From: Pseudofrankia saprophytica
GTDB lineage: Bacteria; Actinomycetota; Actinomycetes; Frankiales; Frankiaceae
Length of the DNA stretch: 64,000 nt
Reading direction: 5' to 3'
Assembly: GCF_000235425.2 (NCBI RefSeq)
Contig: NZ_KI912266.1
Location: forward strand, 5,817,482-5,881,481
Shown here in pieces: positions 45,383 through 53,772 of the stretch. Every line of letters begins with the position of its first letter. Within the stretch, counting starts at the first letter, position 1. The notes under the pieces are model-generated. The model made no database searches and was not told where the DNA came from. It saw nothing but the letters and a program-made list of their open reading frames with translations. The position numbers were made by a program, and so were the translations under genes.

Positions 45383-46876
45383 TCAGCGGGGGTCGTCGGA
45401 TTCATCGATGACCCAGCGGACCATGCGGCGCAGCGGATAGGTGCCGTCGTGCGGTAGTCCGTTGGCCTGGTCGGGGTCGACGGGCACCCGCCGCACGCCT
45501 GGTCGTAGCGACGAGCCGAGAGGCAGCGTGCGCTGGACGCCGTGCAGCGCGAGGTCGTCGCGCAGCTTCTCGCGCAGCGACTCGGGGTAGATCCCGACGG
45601 TCTGCGTCTCCTCGCTGACCCAGTTCGTGACCTGGGTGATGTCCTCGACCGGGACCAGATTGACGATCCGGTTCGTCAGCTGCTGGGCGAACTCCACCGG
45701 CTCGTCGATCCGGGACACCACGACGCCGGACGAGGAGCTGTCGCCGATGACGCGGTAGAACTCCTCGTCGAGCGCGATCGCCTCCAGCTCGCGGTCCAGT
45801 TCAGGGTCGGGCCGCTTGGGCGCGGTCGACTCGTGCGGCGGAAGTGCCTCGAAGGCCTGCTTGATCGCGTGGCCGAACCGTTCGAGCGCGTCCAGGTCGT
45901 CGTCCTCGGTGCTGGCCTCGACGTAGACGAGGCGGGTGCTGGAACAGGCGGTCTGGTTCATCTGCCCGGCCATCAGCGCGACCCCGTGGGCCGCGGTAGC
46001 CATAGACGCGTCGTCTTCGAGCGCCTGGTGGCCGACGATCGAGATCGACAGCTTCGGGTTCATCGCGATGAGCTCGATGCCCGGGACCAGGTAGCGCTGG
46101 ATGTATGTCATCGAGGACATCCCGCCCCAGGCCGTGAGCTTCTCGATCCGTGACGGCCGGTAGATCTCCTTCTCGACCGCCGTGTCGCCGCCTTTCCAGT
46201 AGCCGACCGCGAAGTGCTTCGTGACCGGGTGGTCGGACGCCATGTCGATCATTGTGCGGACGATCGCGGTGGCGGTGTAGGGGTCGTTCGAGGGTGCCTT
46301 GATGAGGCAGTCGCCCTTGGTCAGTGCCGAGTTGACGACCGTCATGGCAGCGACGATCGGTACGTTGCCGGCGATGATGTGCATGTTGCGGGTGCCGACG
46401 GCGCGCAGCCGGATCGTCGACAGGCCGGGCCGGCCCTGCTCGACCCAGCCGTCGAGGTAGGCCTTGCCGACGATCCGGTCGATTCGCCCGGACAGCCGCG
46501 ACCGGTCGAACAGCGCGGGGACGTTCTCGTAGACCGGCAGCAGTACCGGCTCGGTCAGCTCGCCCGCCTCCAGCGCCATGCGGTACGCCCGTTGCATCAG
46601 CGGGTTGTCCTCAAGGGCCAGCCGGGGGCCGAGCGCGGCGAGGAAGTCGATGATCTCATCGATCGGCAGCGCGGCGAGGTCGGCGAGGTCGCTGGGGTTG
46701 GCCAGCACCAGCTGAGAGGCGTAGCGGCGCGGGTTGGGAGTACGGAATCGGCCTCCGGTCCGGCCGCCGTACTCGACGGCGTCGTCACCCGGCTCGATGA
46801 CCTTCCCGCGGATGAGGAACGGGATCTCCACGATGTCGGTCGAGGCCGCCACAGGCGCGAACGGTGCGGCGGTCAT
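45383..46876 (-). CDS. LuxC-like acyl-CoA/acyl-enzyme reductase
   Basis: A 497-residue aldehyde-dehydrogenase-superfamily protein of the LuxC type. The catalytic Cys311 lies in QMNQTACSSTR, matching the LuxC nucleophile context, and the NADPH-binding part contains IIAGNVPIVAAMT and LTKGDCLIKAPSNDPY. It would reduce an activated acyl group to an aldehyde. Its ATG follows the stop codon of the LuxE-like gene with no gap (TAGATG), so the two are coupled. No luxA, luxB or luxD is present. A Rieske gene starts about 300 bp downstream. Confidence 0.9.
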   Translation of the reverse strand: MTAAPFAPVAASTDIVEIPFLIRGKVIEPGDDAVEYGGRTGGRFRTPNPRRYASQLVLANPSDLADLAALPIDEIIDFLAALGPRLALEDNPLMQRAYRMALEAGELTEPVLLPVYENVPALFDRSRLSGRIDRIVGKAYLDGWVEQGRPGLSTIRLRAVGTRNMHIIAGNVPIVAAMTVVNSALTKGDCLIKAPSNDPYTATAIVRTMIDMASDHPVTKHFAVGYWKGGDTAVEKEIYRPSRIEKLTAWGGMSSMTYIQRYLVPGIELIAMNPKLSISIVGHQALEDDASMATAAHGVALMAGQMNQTACSSTRLVYVEASTEDDDLDALERFGHAIKQAFEALPPHESTAPKRPDPELDRELEAIALDEEFYRVIGDSSSSGVVVSRIDEPVEFAQQLTNRIVNLVPVEDITQVTNWVSEETQTVGIYPESLREKLRDDLALHGVQRTLPLGSSLRPGVRRVPVDPDQANGLPHDGTYPLRRMVRWVIDESDDPR

Positions 46877-48280
46877 CTAGGCCTGTCCCACGTAGTCCAT
46901 GAAGTCGCTGTACGCCTTGCCGGTGCCAGCACAGGTGATCTTGTCATCGCCACCTTTCAGCTCGCCGAACCGGGCGATGTCCTGGTCGACCCGGGGGCCC
47001 TTCCATCCGCAGGCGCAGGCGTAGTCCCAGTGCATGGTGACCCGGTCGCTGGAGATGAACCCGCCCCAGTAGGTCTCGGCGAGCAGGTCGTACAGCGCCA
47101 GCCGACCGGTCTGGACGCCGTCGGCCGGTAGCGGTCGGAAGTCCTCGTCCAGAACGATCGGGATGGCGTACGGCTGGAAGTGGAAGTAGCCGGCCGAGCA
47201 CAGCGGCGCGGTGCCCATGCACTCGGACATCCCGTACATCGAGTGGATTCGGCCGATCCCGAAGAAGTCCATAAGCAACTGTCGCCAGTCCGATGGCGCG
47301 TCCCTGTACCCCTTGAAGCCGCCGCCGCCCATGAGGAGGGAGCCCTCGGCAAACTCGCAGACGATGCCCTGCTCGCGGCCCTTGAGCGCTAGGCGCACCA
47401 GGTCGGCGTAGGTGCCGCCGATGCGGATCCGCTGGCCACGGAACTCCTCCGCGACCTTGACGAACCAGCTCTGCAGGTCCTCCTCGCGGTGCGCCGCCGC
47501 CTCGATGAACGCCCGGCGCTCCGCGAGCAGCTCCGGGTCAAGCGTGAGCTGGTCAAGCTCGCCGCGCTCCTCCGCCGCCTGCAGCCGGCCGGCGAGTGAC
47601 AGCAGATCCGAGGACAGCGGGTAGTCGTTGACCATGTGCCGGTTGGCCTCGCCGCCGGCCGACGCGCGGCCGAACAATCTACCCATCTTGGTCATCATCT
47701 GGTGGCCCGACCGGTAGCCGCTGGCGGACAGGTTCGGGATCTTCTCCACCCGCGTGTCGATGCCCAGCGCCGCGCGCAGCACCTCGAAGTACGCGTTCTT
47801 CCACGCCGGCCACTCGACCTGCGAACGCGGGATGAAACTCAGCTTGCCCGTCGTCCCGGTGGAATGGCCGATGATCATTTCATGCTCGTCGAGGCGGTCG
47901 AGCCAGGCGTCGACCGACCGCAGCCCGTCGAGCGGGATCGCGGACAGGTCGTGGGTGGTCAGCCGGCCCAGCCACGCCGTCAGCCGCTTGAAATTCCGCT
48001 TCTCGATGAGGCTGAGCGGATATGCCTTGTAAACACGATGGTCGAAGAGCACCGGCACGACGTCCGCGATCTCCTCGACCCGCTCGATGCCCTGCTTGGT
48101 GGCCAGCTTGTCGAGCGCGTCAACCGCCGGGCGCAGCGCCGCGAACCGCCGGGACAGCGCCGCGCGCTGCGCGGCATCGACCCCCTCCCGCCGCAGCGAC
48201 AGCAGCTCGTCGACCGAGTGGACTGTCCACGCGGCCGGGTCACTCGGGTCTAACACGATGGCCGGGCTGGTCTGAGGCAT
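46877..48280 (-). CDS. LuxE-like acyl-protein synthetase/adenylating enzyme
   Basis: A 467-residue adenylate-forming enzyme of the LuxE/PaaK-like type. The phosphate-binding loop HSTGTTGKLSF is at about residues 139-149, the YGMSECMG motif follows, and SSDRVTMHWDYACACGWKGP is near the end, with a Cys pair that may bind metal or accept the acyl group. It would activate a carboxylic acid with ATP and pass the acyl group to the coupled LuxC-like reductase. It heads a five-gene minus-strand run. The RBS is GGAGGGG. The acid could be fatty, aromatic or a pathway intermediate. Confidence 0.88.
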   Translation of the reverse strand: MPQTSPAIVLDPSDPAAWTVHSVDELLSLRREGVDAAQRAALSRRFAALRPAVDALDKLATKQGIERVEEIADVVPVLFDHRVYKAYPLSLIEKRNFKRLTAWLGRLTTHDLSAIPLDGLRSVDAWLDRLDEHEMIIGHSTGTTGKLSFIPRSQVEWPAWKNAYFEVLRAALGIDTRVEKIPNLSASGYRSGHQMMTKMGRLFGRASAGGEANRHMVNDYPLSSDLLSLAGRLQAAEERGELDQLTLDPELLAERRAFIEAAAHREEDLQSWFVKVAEEFRGQRIRIGGTYADLVRLALKGREQGIVCEFAEGSLLMGGGGFKGYRDAPSDWRQLLMDFFGIGRIHSMYGMSECMGTAPLCSAGYFHFQPYAIPIVLDEDFRPLPADGVQTGRLALYDLLAETYWGGFISSDRVTMHWDYACACGWKGPRVDQDIARFGELKGGDDKITCAGTGKAYSDFMDYVGQA

Positions 48281-48305
48281 CCGCCCCTCCTGGTGCTCAG
48301 GTCGT

Positions 48306-48335
48306 GGACCGAAAATACACGCATACGTATACTTG
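48306..48335. promoter_or_regulatory. AT-rich divergent promoter with ATACGTAT palindrome
   Basis: The 134-bp gap between the divergent LuxE-like and hydrolase genes contains AAAATACACGCATACGTATA, with an 8-bp palindrome ATACGTAT at its core. In DNA this GC-rich, such a stretch is a likely operator-promoter, perhaps for the TetR encoded two genes away. Confidence 0.5.
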
Positions 48336-48414
48336 CGGTCAACGGATCGGCGACGGCGCGCGATGGCAACGGGGCCGCGGTCCGAACCTGGGCCGGCTAG
48401 ACAGTGGAGGCAGC

Positions 48415-49485
48415 GTGGAACGTCTGGATCTGAAGATCGACGTCACCGACGCCGCTGGCCTTGGCGAGCCGGCCACCATCGCGGTCACCGTGCATATCCC
48501 GGACCCCCTGCCGCGCGGCCTGCCGCGGATGGTCTGCTTCGCCAAACCAGGCGCGGGCCTCTCGCGCGGCTACTTCACTGCTGCCCTGCCCGGAGCGGGT
48601 TCCGCAGCCGGCAGCCAAGCCGCGTGGCATGCCGCCTGCGGCTGGATCTTCGTTTCGGTCGACCACCTCGGCGTCGGCGCTAGCAGCACCCATCACGACC
48701 CAGCACGCCTCGACTACACGACGCTGGCGGCAGCGGCCCAGGCCGCGGAGCGCCAGGTCCTCGACAGGCTCCGGTCAGGCACTCTGCACGCGGAGCTCGA
48801 TCCGGTCGCCAGTCCCGTGGTGCTCGGGCTCGGCCAGTCCATGGGTGGCTGCCTGACCGTGGTCCAGCAGGGCCAGCACCACTGCTACGACGGCATCGCC
48901 GTCCTCGGGTACAGCGTGGTCCACTCCCGCCCCCCGGTCCCGCCGGGCGCGGTGCCGATCATGCAGCCCTGGGTTCTGCGCGACTCCCACCCTGGCCGCC
49001 CGCCGGTTGTCGTGAACGCCGCCGAGATCGCGGCCGGAGCCAGAACCTTCACCTCGTCAGACACCCGAGCCGCGACGAACTGGCTGTTCTACCTCGGCGA
49101 CCCCGACGCTGGCCCGCCCCGGCCATCCAAGTCCCCGAGCGGCGATACACCACCCTGGTTGTCCACGACCTACCCAGGAGTGGTCAAGTCGTGCCTCACC
49201 CCAGGGGTCATCGCGTCCGAGGCCGCCGCCGTCGACGCGCCAGTACTGGTCGCCATGGGCGAACGCGACGTCGTCGCCGACCCGAAAGGTGAGCCCCGCG
49301 CCTACCTCTCCGCGAGGTCGGTCGACCTCTTCGTCTGCCCGAGGATGGGGCACATGCATAACTTCGCCGCCACCCGACAGCTGCTGTGGGAGCGCATCGA
49401 CACCTGGGCCGCCTGGGTCGCCGCGGCGACGGCCGCCGCACCCGGAACAGTCAGAACCGACGCGACCGCGGTGACCGCACCGTGA
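48415..49485 (+). CDS. Alpha/beta hydrolase
   Basis: A 356-residue hydrolase. The nucleophile elbow GLGQSMGGCLTV places the catalytic Ser at residue 142. An acid is in VAMGERDVVAD and the His in PRMGHMHNF, completing the triad in order. There is no signal peptide. The GTG start at 48415 has GTGGAGG upstream; the open frame extends further upstream across the divergent promoter, where it is a shadow. It begins a hydrolase-TetR-AKR run divergent from the LuxE-LuxC run and may hydrolyse an ester or thioester of the same pathway. Confidence 0.88.
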   Translation: MERLDLKIDVTDAAGLGEPATIAVTVHIPDPLPRGLPRMVCFAKPGAGLSRGYFTAALPGAGSAAGSQAAWHAACGWIFVSVDHLGVGASSTHHDPARLDYTTLAAAAQAAERQVLDRLRSGTLHAELDPVASPVVLGLGQSMGGCLTVVQQGQHHCYDGIAVLGYSVVHSRPPVPPGAVPIMQPWVLRDSHPGRPPVVVNAAEIAAGARTFTSSDTRAATNWLFYLGDPDAGPPRPSKSPSGDTPPWLSTTYPGVVKSCLTPGVIASEAAAVDAPVLVAMGERDVVADPKGEPRAYLSARSVDLFVCPRMGHMHNFAATRQLLWERIDTWAAWVAAATAAAPGTVRTDATAVTAP

Positions 49486-49493
49486 CCCAAAAA

Positions 49494-49509
49494 TATACCG
49501 ATCAGTACA
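49494..49509. promoter_or_regulatory. TetR-type operator before tetR
   Basis: TATACCGATCAGTACA is an imperfect palindrome centred on GATC (arms match at six of eight positions, with only C/T and A/G exchanges). It ends 8 bp before the tetR start codon, a normal autoregulatory site position. Confidence 0.65.
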
Positions 49510-49517
49510 ATTTCTAG

Positions 49518-50288
49518 ATGGACTCGACACGGCCCACCACCGACGCCGCCAGCACAGCTCCCGCCTCCGGCGGCGGGCGGCCGCGCGGGCGACCGACAGC
49601 GACCGAGGCCGCGGCACTCAACGAACAGCTCCGCCGCGCCGCGGTCGACGTCTTCCTCGAACAGGGCTACGAGCGCACCACGATGGAGACGGTCGCCCAG
49701 GCCGCCGGCATCACCAAGCGCACGCTCTACGCCCGCTACCCGGACAAGCGCGCTCTCTTCCTCTCCGTCATCTCGTGGGCGCTCGCCCGCCAGGAGCGCG
49801 ACGAGCGCCTCACCGAACCGGTCCCGGATGACCTCGTCGCCGGTCTCACGGCGATCGCCCGGACCAACCTGGCCCGCGCCGTCGACCCCGACATCGTCCG
49901 CCTAAGCCGGATGGCGATCGCCGAGTCCGCCCGCTTCCCCGAGTTCGCCGCCAGCTCGCACAGCATGACCTGGTCACCGCGTATGCGCGCCGCCATGGAC
50001 CTGCTGCGCCGGCACGCCGCCGCCGGCACCGTGCAGATCGACGACCTGGAGCTCGCGGCCGAGCACTTCCTCACCCTGGTCAGCGCGATGCCCGCCTGGC
50101 TCGCCGTCTTCGGCATCTCCCGCACCCCCGAAAACGAGGAACGCCACCTGCGCTACGCAGTCACCCTCTTCCTCAACGGCGTCCTCGCCGGCCGTAGCCC
50201 AGGCACCGCCACACCCCCACCACCGACCGCCGATCCCAGTCGACCGCTGGCACCGACCCCAGACACGCCTGAAGGACGCACACCATGA
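49518..50288 (+). CDS. TetR-family regulator
   Basis: A 256-residue TetR regulator with a disordered 25-residue N-terminal tail, then the helix-turn-helix (TTMETVAQAAGITKRTLYAR) and a C-terminal domain with RTNLARAVDPDIVRLSRMAI. It is of the AcrR-like type with an AefR-like C-terminal domain. A palindromic site lies directly upstream. Its stop overlaps the ATG of the aldo/keto reductase (ATGA), so both are made together. It probably controls the divergent LuxE-LuxC-Rieske-TauD operon and its own operon. It is not closely related to the TetR pair at 20.5 and 25.5 kb. Confidence 0.92.
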   Translation: MDSTRPTTDAASTAPASGGGRPRGRPTATEAAALNEQLRRAAVDVFLEQGYERTTMETVAQAAGITKRTLYARYPDKRALFLSVISWALARQERDERLTEPVPDDLVAGLTAIARTNLARAVDPDIVRLSRMAIAESARFPEFAASSHSMTWSPRMRAAMDLLRRHAAAGTVQIDDLELAAEHFLTLVSAMPAWLAVFGISRTPENEERHLRYAVTLFLNGVLAGRSPGTATPPPPTADPSRPLAPTPDTPEGRTP

Positions 50289-51340
50289 CCGAGCCAGGCG
50301 CCCAACGCCACGCCGTCCCCCCGGGCGCACGCCCACGGCACAGCCGGAACCCGCTGCGCCAACTCGGACGCAGCGGCCTCTACATCTCGACGTTCGCCCT
50401 CGGCACCATGACGTTCGGAATGCCGGACTGGGGCTGCGACGAGGACACCTCCGTCCAGCTTGTCCACTGCTACCTCGACGCCGGCGGGAACTTCCTCGAC
50501 ACCGCCGATGCCTACGGCGCCTCCGAGGACATCATCGGCCGGGCCCTCAAGGGCCGCCGACACAAGGCCATCATCGCGACCAAGGCCGGACTACCCACCG
50601 GACGCGGCCCCCACGACAAGGGCACCGGCCGTACCCACCTCCGCCGCGCCTGCGAGACCAGTCTGCGCCGCCTACAGACCGACTACATCGACCTCTACCA
50701 GGTCCACTTCGACGACCCCACCACCCCGATCGAAGAAACCCTCGACACCCTCGACGACCTCGTCCACGAAGGCAAGGTCCGCTACATCGGCGCATCGAAC
50801 TTCCATGCCTACCGACTCATGAAGGCACTCGCGACCAGCGACGCCCGCGGTACACAACGGTTCATCTCCCTCCAGGGCCAGTACAACCTGATCGTGCGCA
50901 CCCTCGAACGCGAGCACCTTCCGCTCCTAGAAGAGGAAGGACTCGGCTTCATCGCCTGGAGCCCACTCGCCGCCGGCATGCTTACCGGAAAGATCACCCG
51001 CGATACGACACCGGCCGACACCCGGTTGAGTCAGCGCGAGGTCGAACTCGACACCCTCGTCAAGAACGACCGCGGCTTCGCCATCGCCGCCGCCGTCGCG
51101 AAAGCCGCCTCCGAGCTCGGCTGCACCCCCGCTCAGCTCGCCCTCGCCTGGCAGCGCACCCGCCCCGTCACCTCCACCATCATCGGCGCCCGCACCATGA
51201 CCCAGCTCGAAGACAATCTCGCCGCCCTCACCATCGAAGTCCCCAAGGAAACCCTGGCTGAACTAGACCACCTCACCGATCTCGCCGCGGAATACCCCAC
51301 TGCCTTCCTCGCGACCGTGCAAAGCTGGCTCCGCCGCTGA
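50285..51340 (+). CDS. Aldo/keto reductase
   Basis: A 351-residue AKR with the full catalytic tetrad: Asp72 and Tyr77 in FLDTADAYGAS, Lys100 in IIATKAGL and His141 in YQVHFDD. The NADPH-binding C terminus has STIIGARTMTQLEDNLAAL. It is coupled to the tetR gene through an ATGA overlap. In context it could reduce the aldehyde made by the LuxC-like reductase to an alcohol, removing a reactive product. That role is inferred from neighbours. Confidence 0.93.
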   Translation: MTEPGAQRHAVPPGARPRHSRNPLRQLGRSGLYISTFALGTMTFGMPDWGCDEDTSVQLVHCYLDAGGNFLDTADAYGASEDIIGRALKGRRHKAIIATKAGLPTGRGPHDKGTGRTHLRRACETSLRRLQTDYIDLYQVHFDDPTTPIEETLDTLDDLVHEGKVRYIGASNFHAYRLMKALATSDARGTQRFISLQGQYNLIVRTLEREHLPLLEEEGLGFIAWSPLAAGMLTGKITRDTTPADTRLSQREVELDTLVKNDRGFAIAAAVAKAASELGCTPAQLALAWQRTRPVTSTIIGARTMTQLEDNLAALTIEVPKETLAELDHLTDLAAEYPTAFLATVQSWLRR

Positions 51341-51359
51341 CGTGCGCTATGCCCGCGTC

Positions 51360-51510
51360 TGCGGCTACAGGTGCACACGGAGACCGTCCTGCGCTGGCAC
51401 CGCACGCTGATCGCCTGCCATTACGCCGCTGTCTCCCGCCCCAAGCAGCGCGGTCGGCCCCACTCCATCGGTTCCATCCGCGCCCTGGTGCTGCGTCTTG
51501 GCCCGGAATG
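51360..51510 (+). mobile_element. Integrase-type transposase fragment
   Basis: The frame LQVHTETVLRWHRTLIACHY, then AVSRPKQRGRPHSIGSIRAL and VLRLGPE before a stop, matches the region between the N-terminal helix-turn-helix and the catalytic core of an IS3/IS481-like transposase. About 50 codons remain. No ends were found. Confidence 0.8.
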
Positions 51511-52070
51511 ACAGTACCAGCTCATAAGCCGAAATCCGGATTTAGGAGCCCCACAAGACTGAACCACATCATTCCAGCCCACAGGACCGGGCCGACTTCT
51601 GGCACCACAGACGGAGATCCACGAGCTACCGGCCGCCCGCTCTATTGACCTGTTATCGACCTATTTGTGAGGTTCCTTGCGGGGAACGGAAATAAGGGGC
51701 GGAATCGTACAAACACCGTCCGGTTGATCGTCCGCCAAGGGTCGAGATCGAAGGCGCCAAATGGGCCCGGGGAGACCACAGGAACGCAGCGAGTTGCCGC
51801 ATAGGTATCGCTATGCCCCGAGGGTCGATGCGGACATCAACCCCCGCCAGCTGCGACGCCTCACCAGCCAGACCGCCACAGCCAGGATCGACAGACAACA
51901 CGGGACCTTCGGTGCTCACTACCTCGCCGGCCAGAAGCCCCACAGGTTCCGCCACGCCCAACAGGCCATCGTCGAAGGGCAACGCGGTCTCGCCCGGCAG
52001 CGGTCCACCCCGCCGGCGACTCACGGCCCGCCCCCCGACACAGATATGTCACGGCCCCGACCCGCGTAAC
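51511..52070. other. Intergenic, no recognisable gene
   Basis: About 560 bp between an integrase-type fragment and an IS6-type remnant. Short frames only. No repeat or hairpin of note was found. Confidence 0.55.
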
Positions 52071-52188
52071 GCCCTTCACCCAGGACCAGCGTTCGCGGAT
52101 CGCCATCGGGACGGCCGAACTCATCGACCGTCACAAACCCGCCGGCCTCATCGGTCCCGAACGGCCGTGCCGAGACCGGCCGGCCAGC

Positions 52189-52653
52189 AGATGGTATGTC
52201 GACGAGATCTACGTCAAGATCGCAGGCTGGTGGACCTACCTCTACCGGGCCGTCGACCAGCACGGACAGGTCATCGACGTCCTCGCCAGCGCACGGCGCG
52301 ACCAGCTCGCAGCGCGGCGGTTCTTCGAACGGGCGCTCACCCACGGGTGCCGGCCGGTCGAGGTCACCACCGACAAGGCACCCGTCTACCCACGGATCCT
52401 CGACGAACTGCTGCCCGAGGCCTGCCACGTCGACGCCGCCCGGGAGAACAATCGCATCGAGTCCGACCTCAGCCGGCTCAAGGCGAGGCTTCGGCCGATG
52501 CGCGGGCTCAAACAGCTGCGCTCCGCCCAGACGATCAGCACCGGACACTCGCTGGTCCAGAACATCCGCCGCGGCCACTACGAACTCGCCACCGACGCCG
52601 ATCCGCGACTGCGGCTGTCGGTCGCGTTCTCCGAGCTCGCCGCGGCGGTCTGA
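52189..52653 (+). mobile_element. IS6/IS26-family transposase remnant
   Basis: The frame reads RWYVDEIYVKIAGWWTYLYR, then AVDQHGQVIDVLASARRDQL, EVTTDKAPVYPRIL and NRIESDLSRLKARLRPMRGL, giving all three DDE residues of an IS6-type transposase in order, and ends with a TGA at 52651-52653. The N-terminal helix-turn-helix region is missing, so translation has no normal start. The sequence upstream to 52071 is not recognisable as part of the element. Confidence 0.88.
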
Positions 52654-52689
52654 TCCTCAAGCCTGCCAAGGCCTCCGCGCGCCCGAGAC

Positions 52690-53150
52690 CTTCCGAATGC
52701 AACAGACAGTGCCTACCTGGAACTCGTCCTGGCCCTCGAGCACATCCGCTGGGCGTCCAGGAACGCCGGCCGGGTACTGCGCGGGCGCGGCGTGCGGACG
52801 ACCGTGCTGACCGCCAACTTCGCCGCCCGGGTCGAGCACCGGCCGCTCGGCGTCGTCGGGTCATCGGCCCGCGGAACTACCCGGTCTACACACCGGTCGG
52901 AGCGATCGCCTACGCGCTGGCCGCCGGCAACTCCGTCGTGTTCAAGCCCAGCGAGTACACCACCGCGATCGGCCGATACCTGGTCGACGCGTGGGCGGCG
53001 GCGAACCCCTAGGGGCCCGCCGCGGTCCTGTCACTCGTGTCCGGTCCCGGCGAGACCGGCGCGGCGCTCTGCGCCGCCGACGTCGACAAGATCGCCTTCA
53101 CCGGTTCGGCGCGCACCGGGCGCGCGGTGATGGCCGCGTGCGGCGCACGG
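52690..53150 (+). pseudogene. Aldehyde dehydrogenase N-terminal remnant
   Basis: The sequence reads LVLALEHIRWASRNAGRVLR, then HRPLGVVG followed by a one-base shift into IGPRNYPVYTPVGAIAYALA and SVVFKPSEYTT, all hallmarks of the cofactor domain of aldehyde dehydrogenases. A TAG interrupts at 53010-53012 (AANP*GPAAVLSLVSGPGE), followed by KIAFTGSARTGRAVMAAC. Similarity ends before the catalytic Cys/Glu half and is directly joined to an LLM-type fragment. Confidence 0.87.
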
Positions 53151-53536
53151 CCACGCACGGCGACGGCTGGCTCGGGATGTGGTGCTCGGCCCGGAGGTAT
53201 GCCGCCGCCCGTGAGCAGATCCTGGCGGCCTGTGCGGCGGCCGGCTGACTGGCGCCGACGTTCGCGGGGCTCAACGTCTGGGTCCGGTTCGGCCGAGACG
53301 CTGGCACGGCAAGGGGCGCGCTGAGGGAGCGGATGTCGCGGCTGTACAACCCGCCTGCGGAGATGTTCGCCCACATCAGCGCCGCCGGAACGGCGCAGGA
53401 CGTCGCGGGCTTTCTGGCGCCGTGCATCCAAGCAGGTGCCCGCACGCTGACACTGATACCGGTGGCCGACACCGTCCACGAGGGCATCGAGCAGGCCGCC
53501 GAGGTTCGCGACCTGCTCCGTGCGGGAGCGGCGTGA
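53151..53536 (+). pseudogene. LLM-class oxidoreductase C-terminal remnant
   Basis: After the aldehyde dehydrogenase remnant, GDGWLGMWCSARRYAAAREQ, and then in another frame MSRLYNPPAEMFAHISAAGT, DVAGFLAPCIQAGARTLTLI and IEQAAEVRDLL, match the C-terminal half of F420-dependent LLM oxidoreductases. The first half of that gene is absent. The join of two half genes suggests a deletion that fused neighbours in a former ALDH-LLM operon. Confidence 0.82.
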
Positions 53537-53772
53537 TGGCGGTGTGACGGCCATGCTCGGCCTCGGCCGTCGTGTCGGCTCGATGGCGCCGTTTCGGTGG
53601 TGGCGGCGCGGGGCACGGCCAATATCGGCGGCGATGTGCCAATGACGTGTATCCGGTGGCCGATGATCGAAGACATGGAGTGACCAGAGAGAACGCGGGG
53701 GGTGACGGCTCTCCCCTGAGAGCTTCCGACGCCGGTCGGTTCGCGTCAGGTGGCCGGCAAGGTGCGCATGGG

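Noticed and set aside
45383..48280. Bioluminescence operon
   Set aside because: LuxC-like and LuxE-like proteins are present, but luxA, luxB and luxD are not. The LLM protein at 21308 is of the F420-type and is distant.
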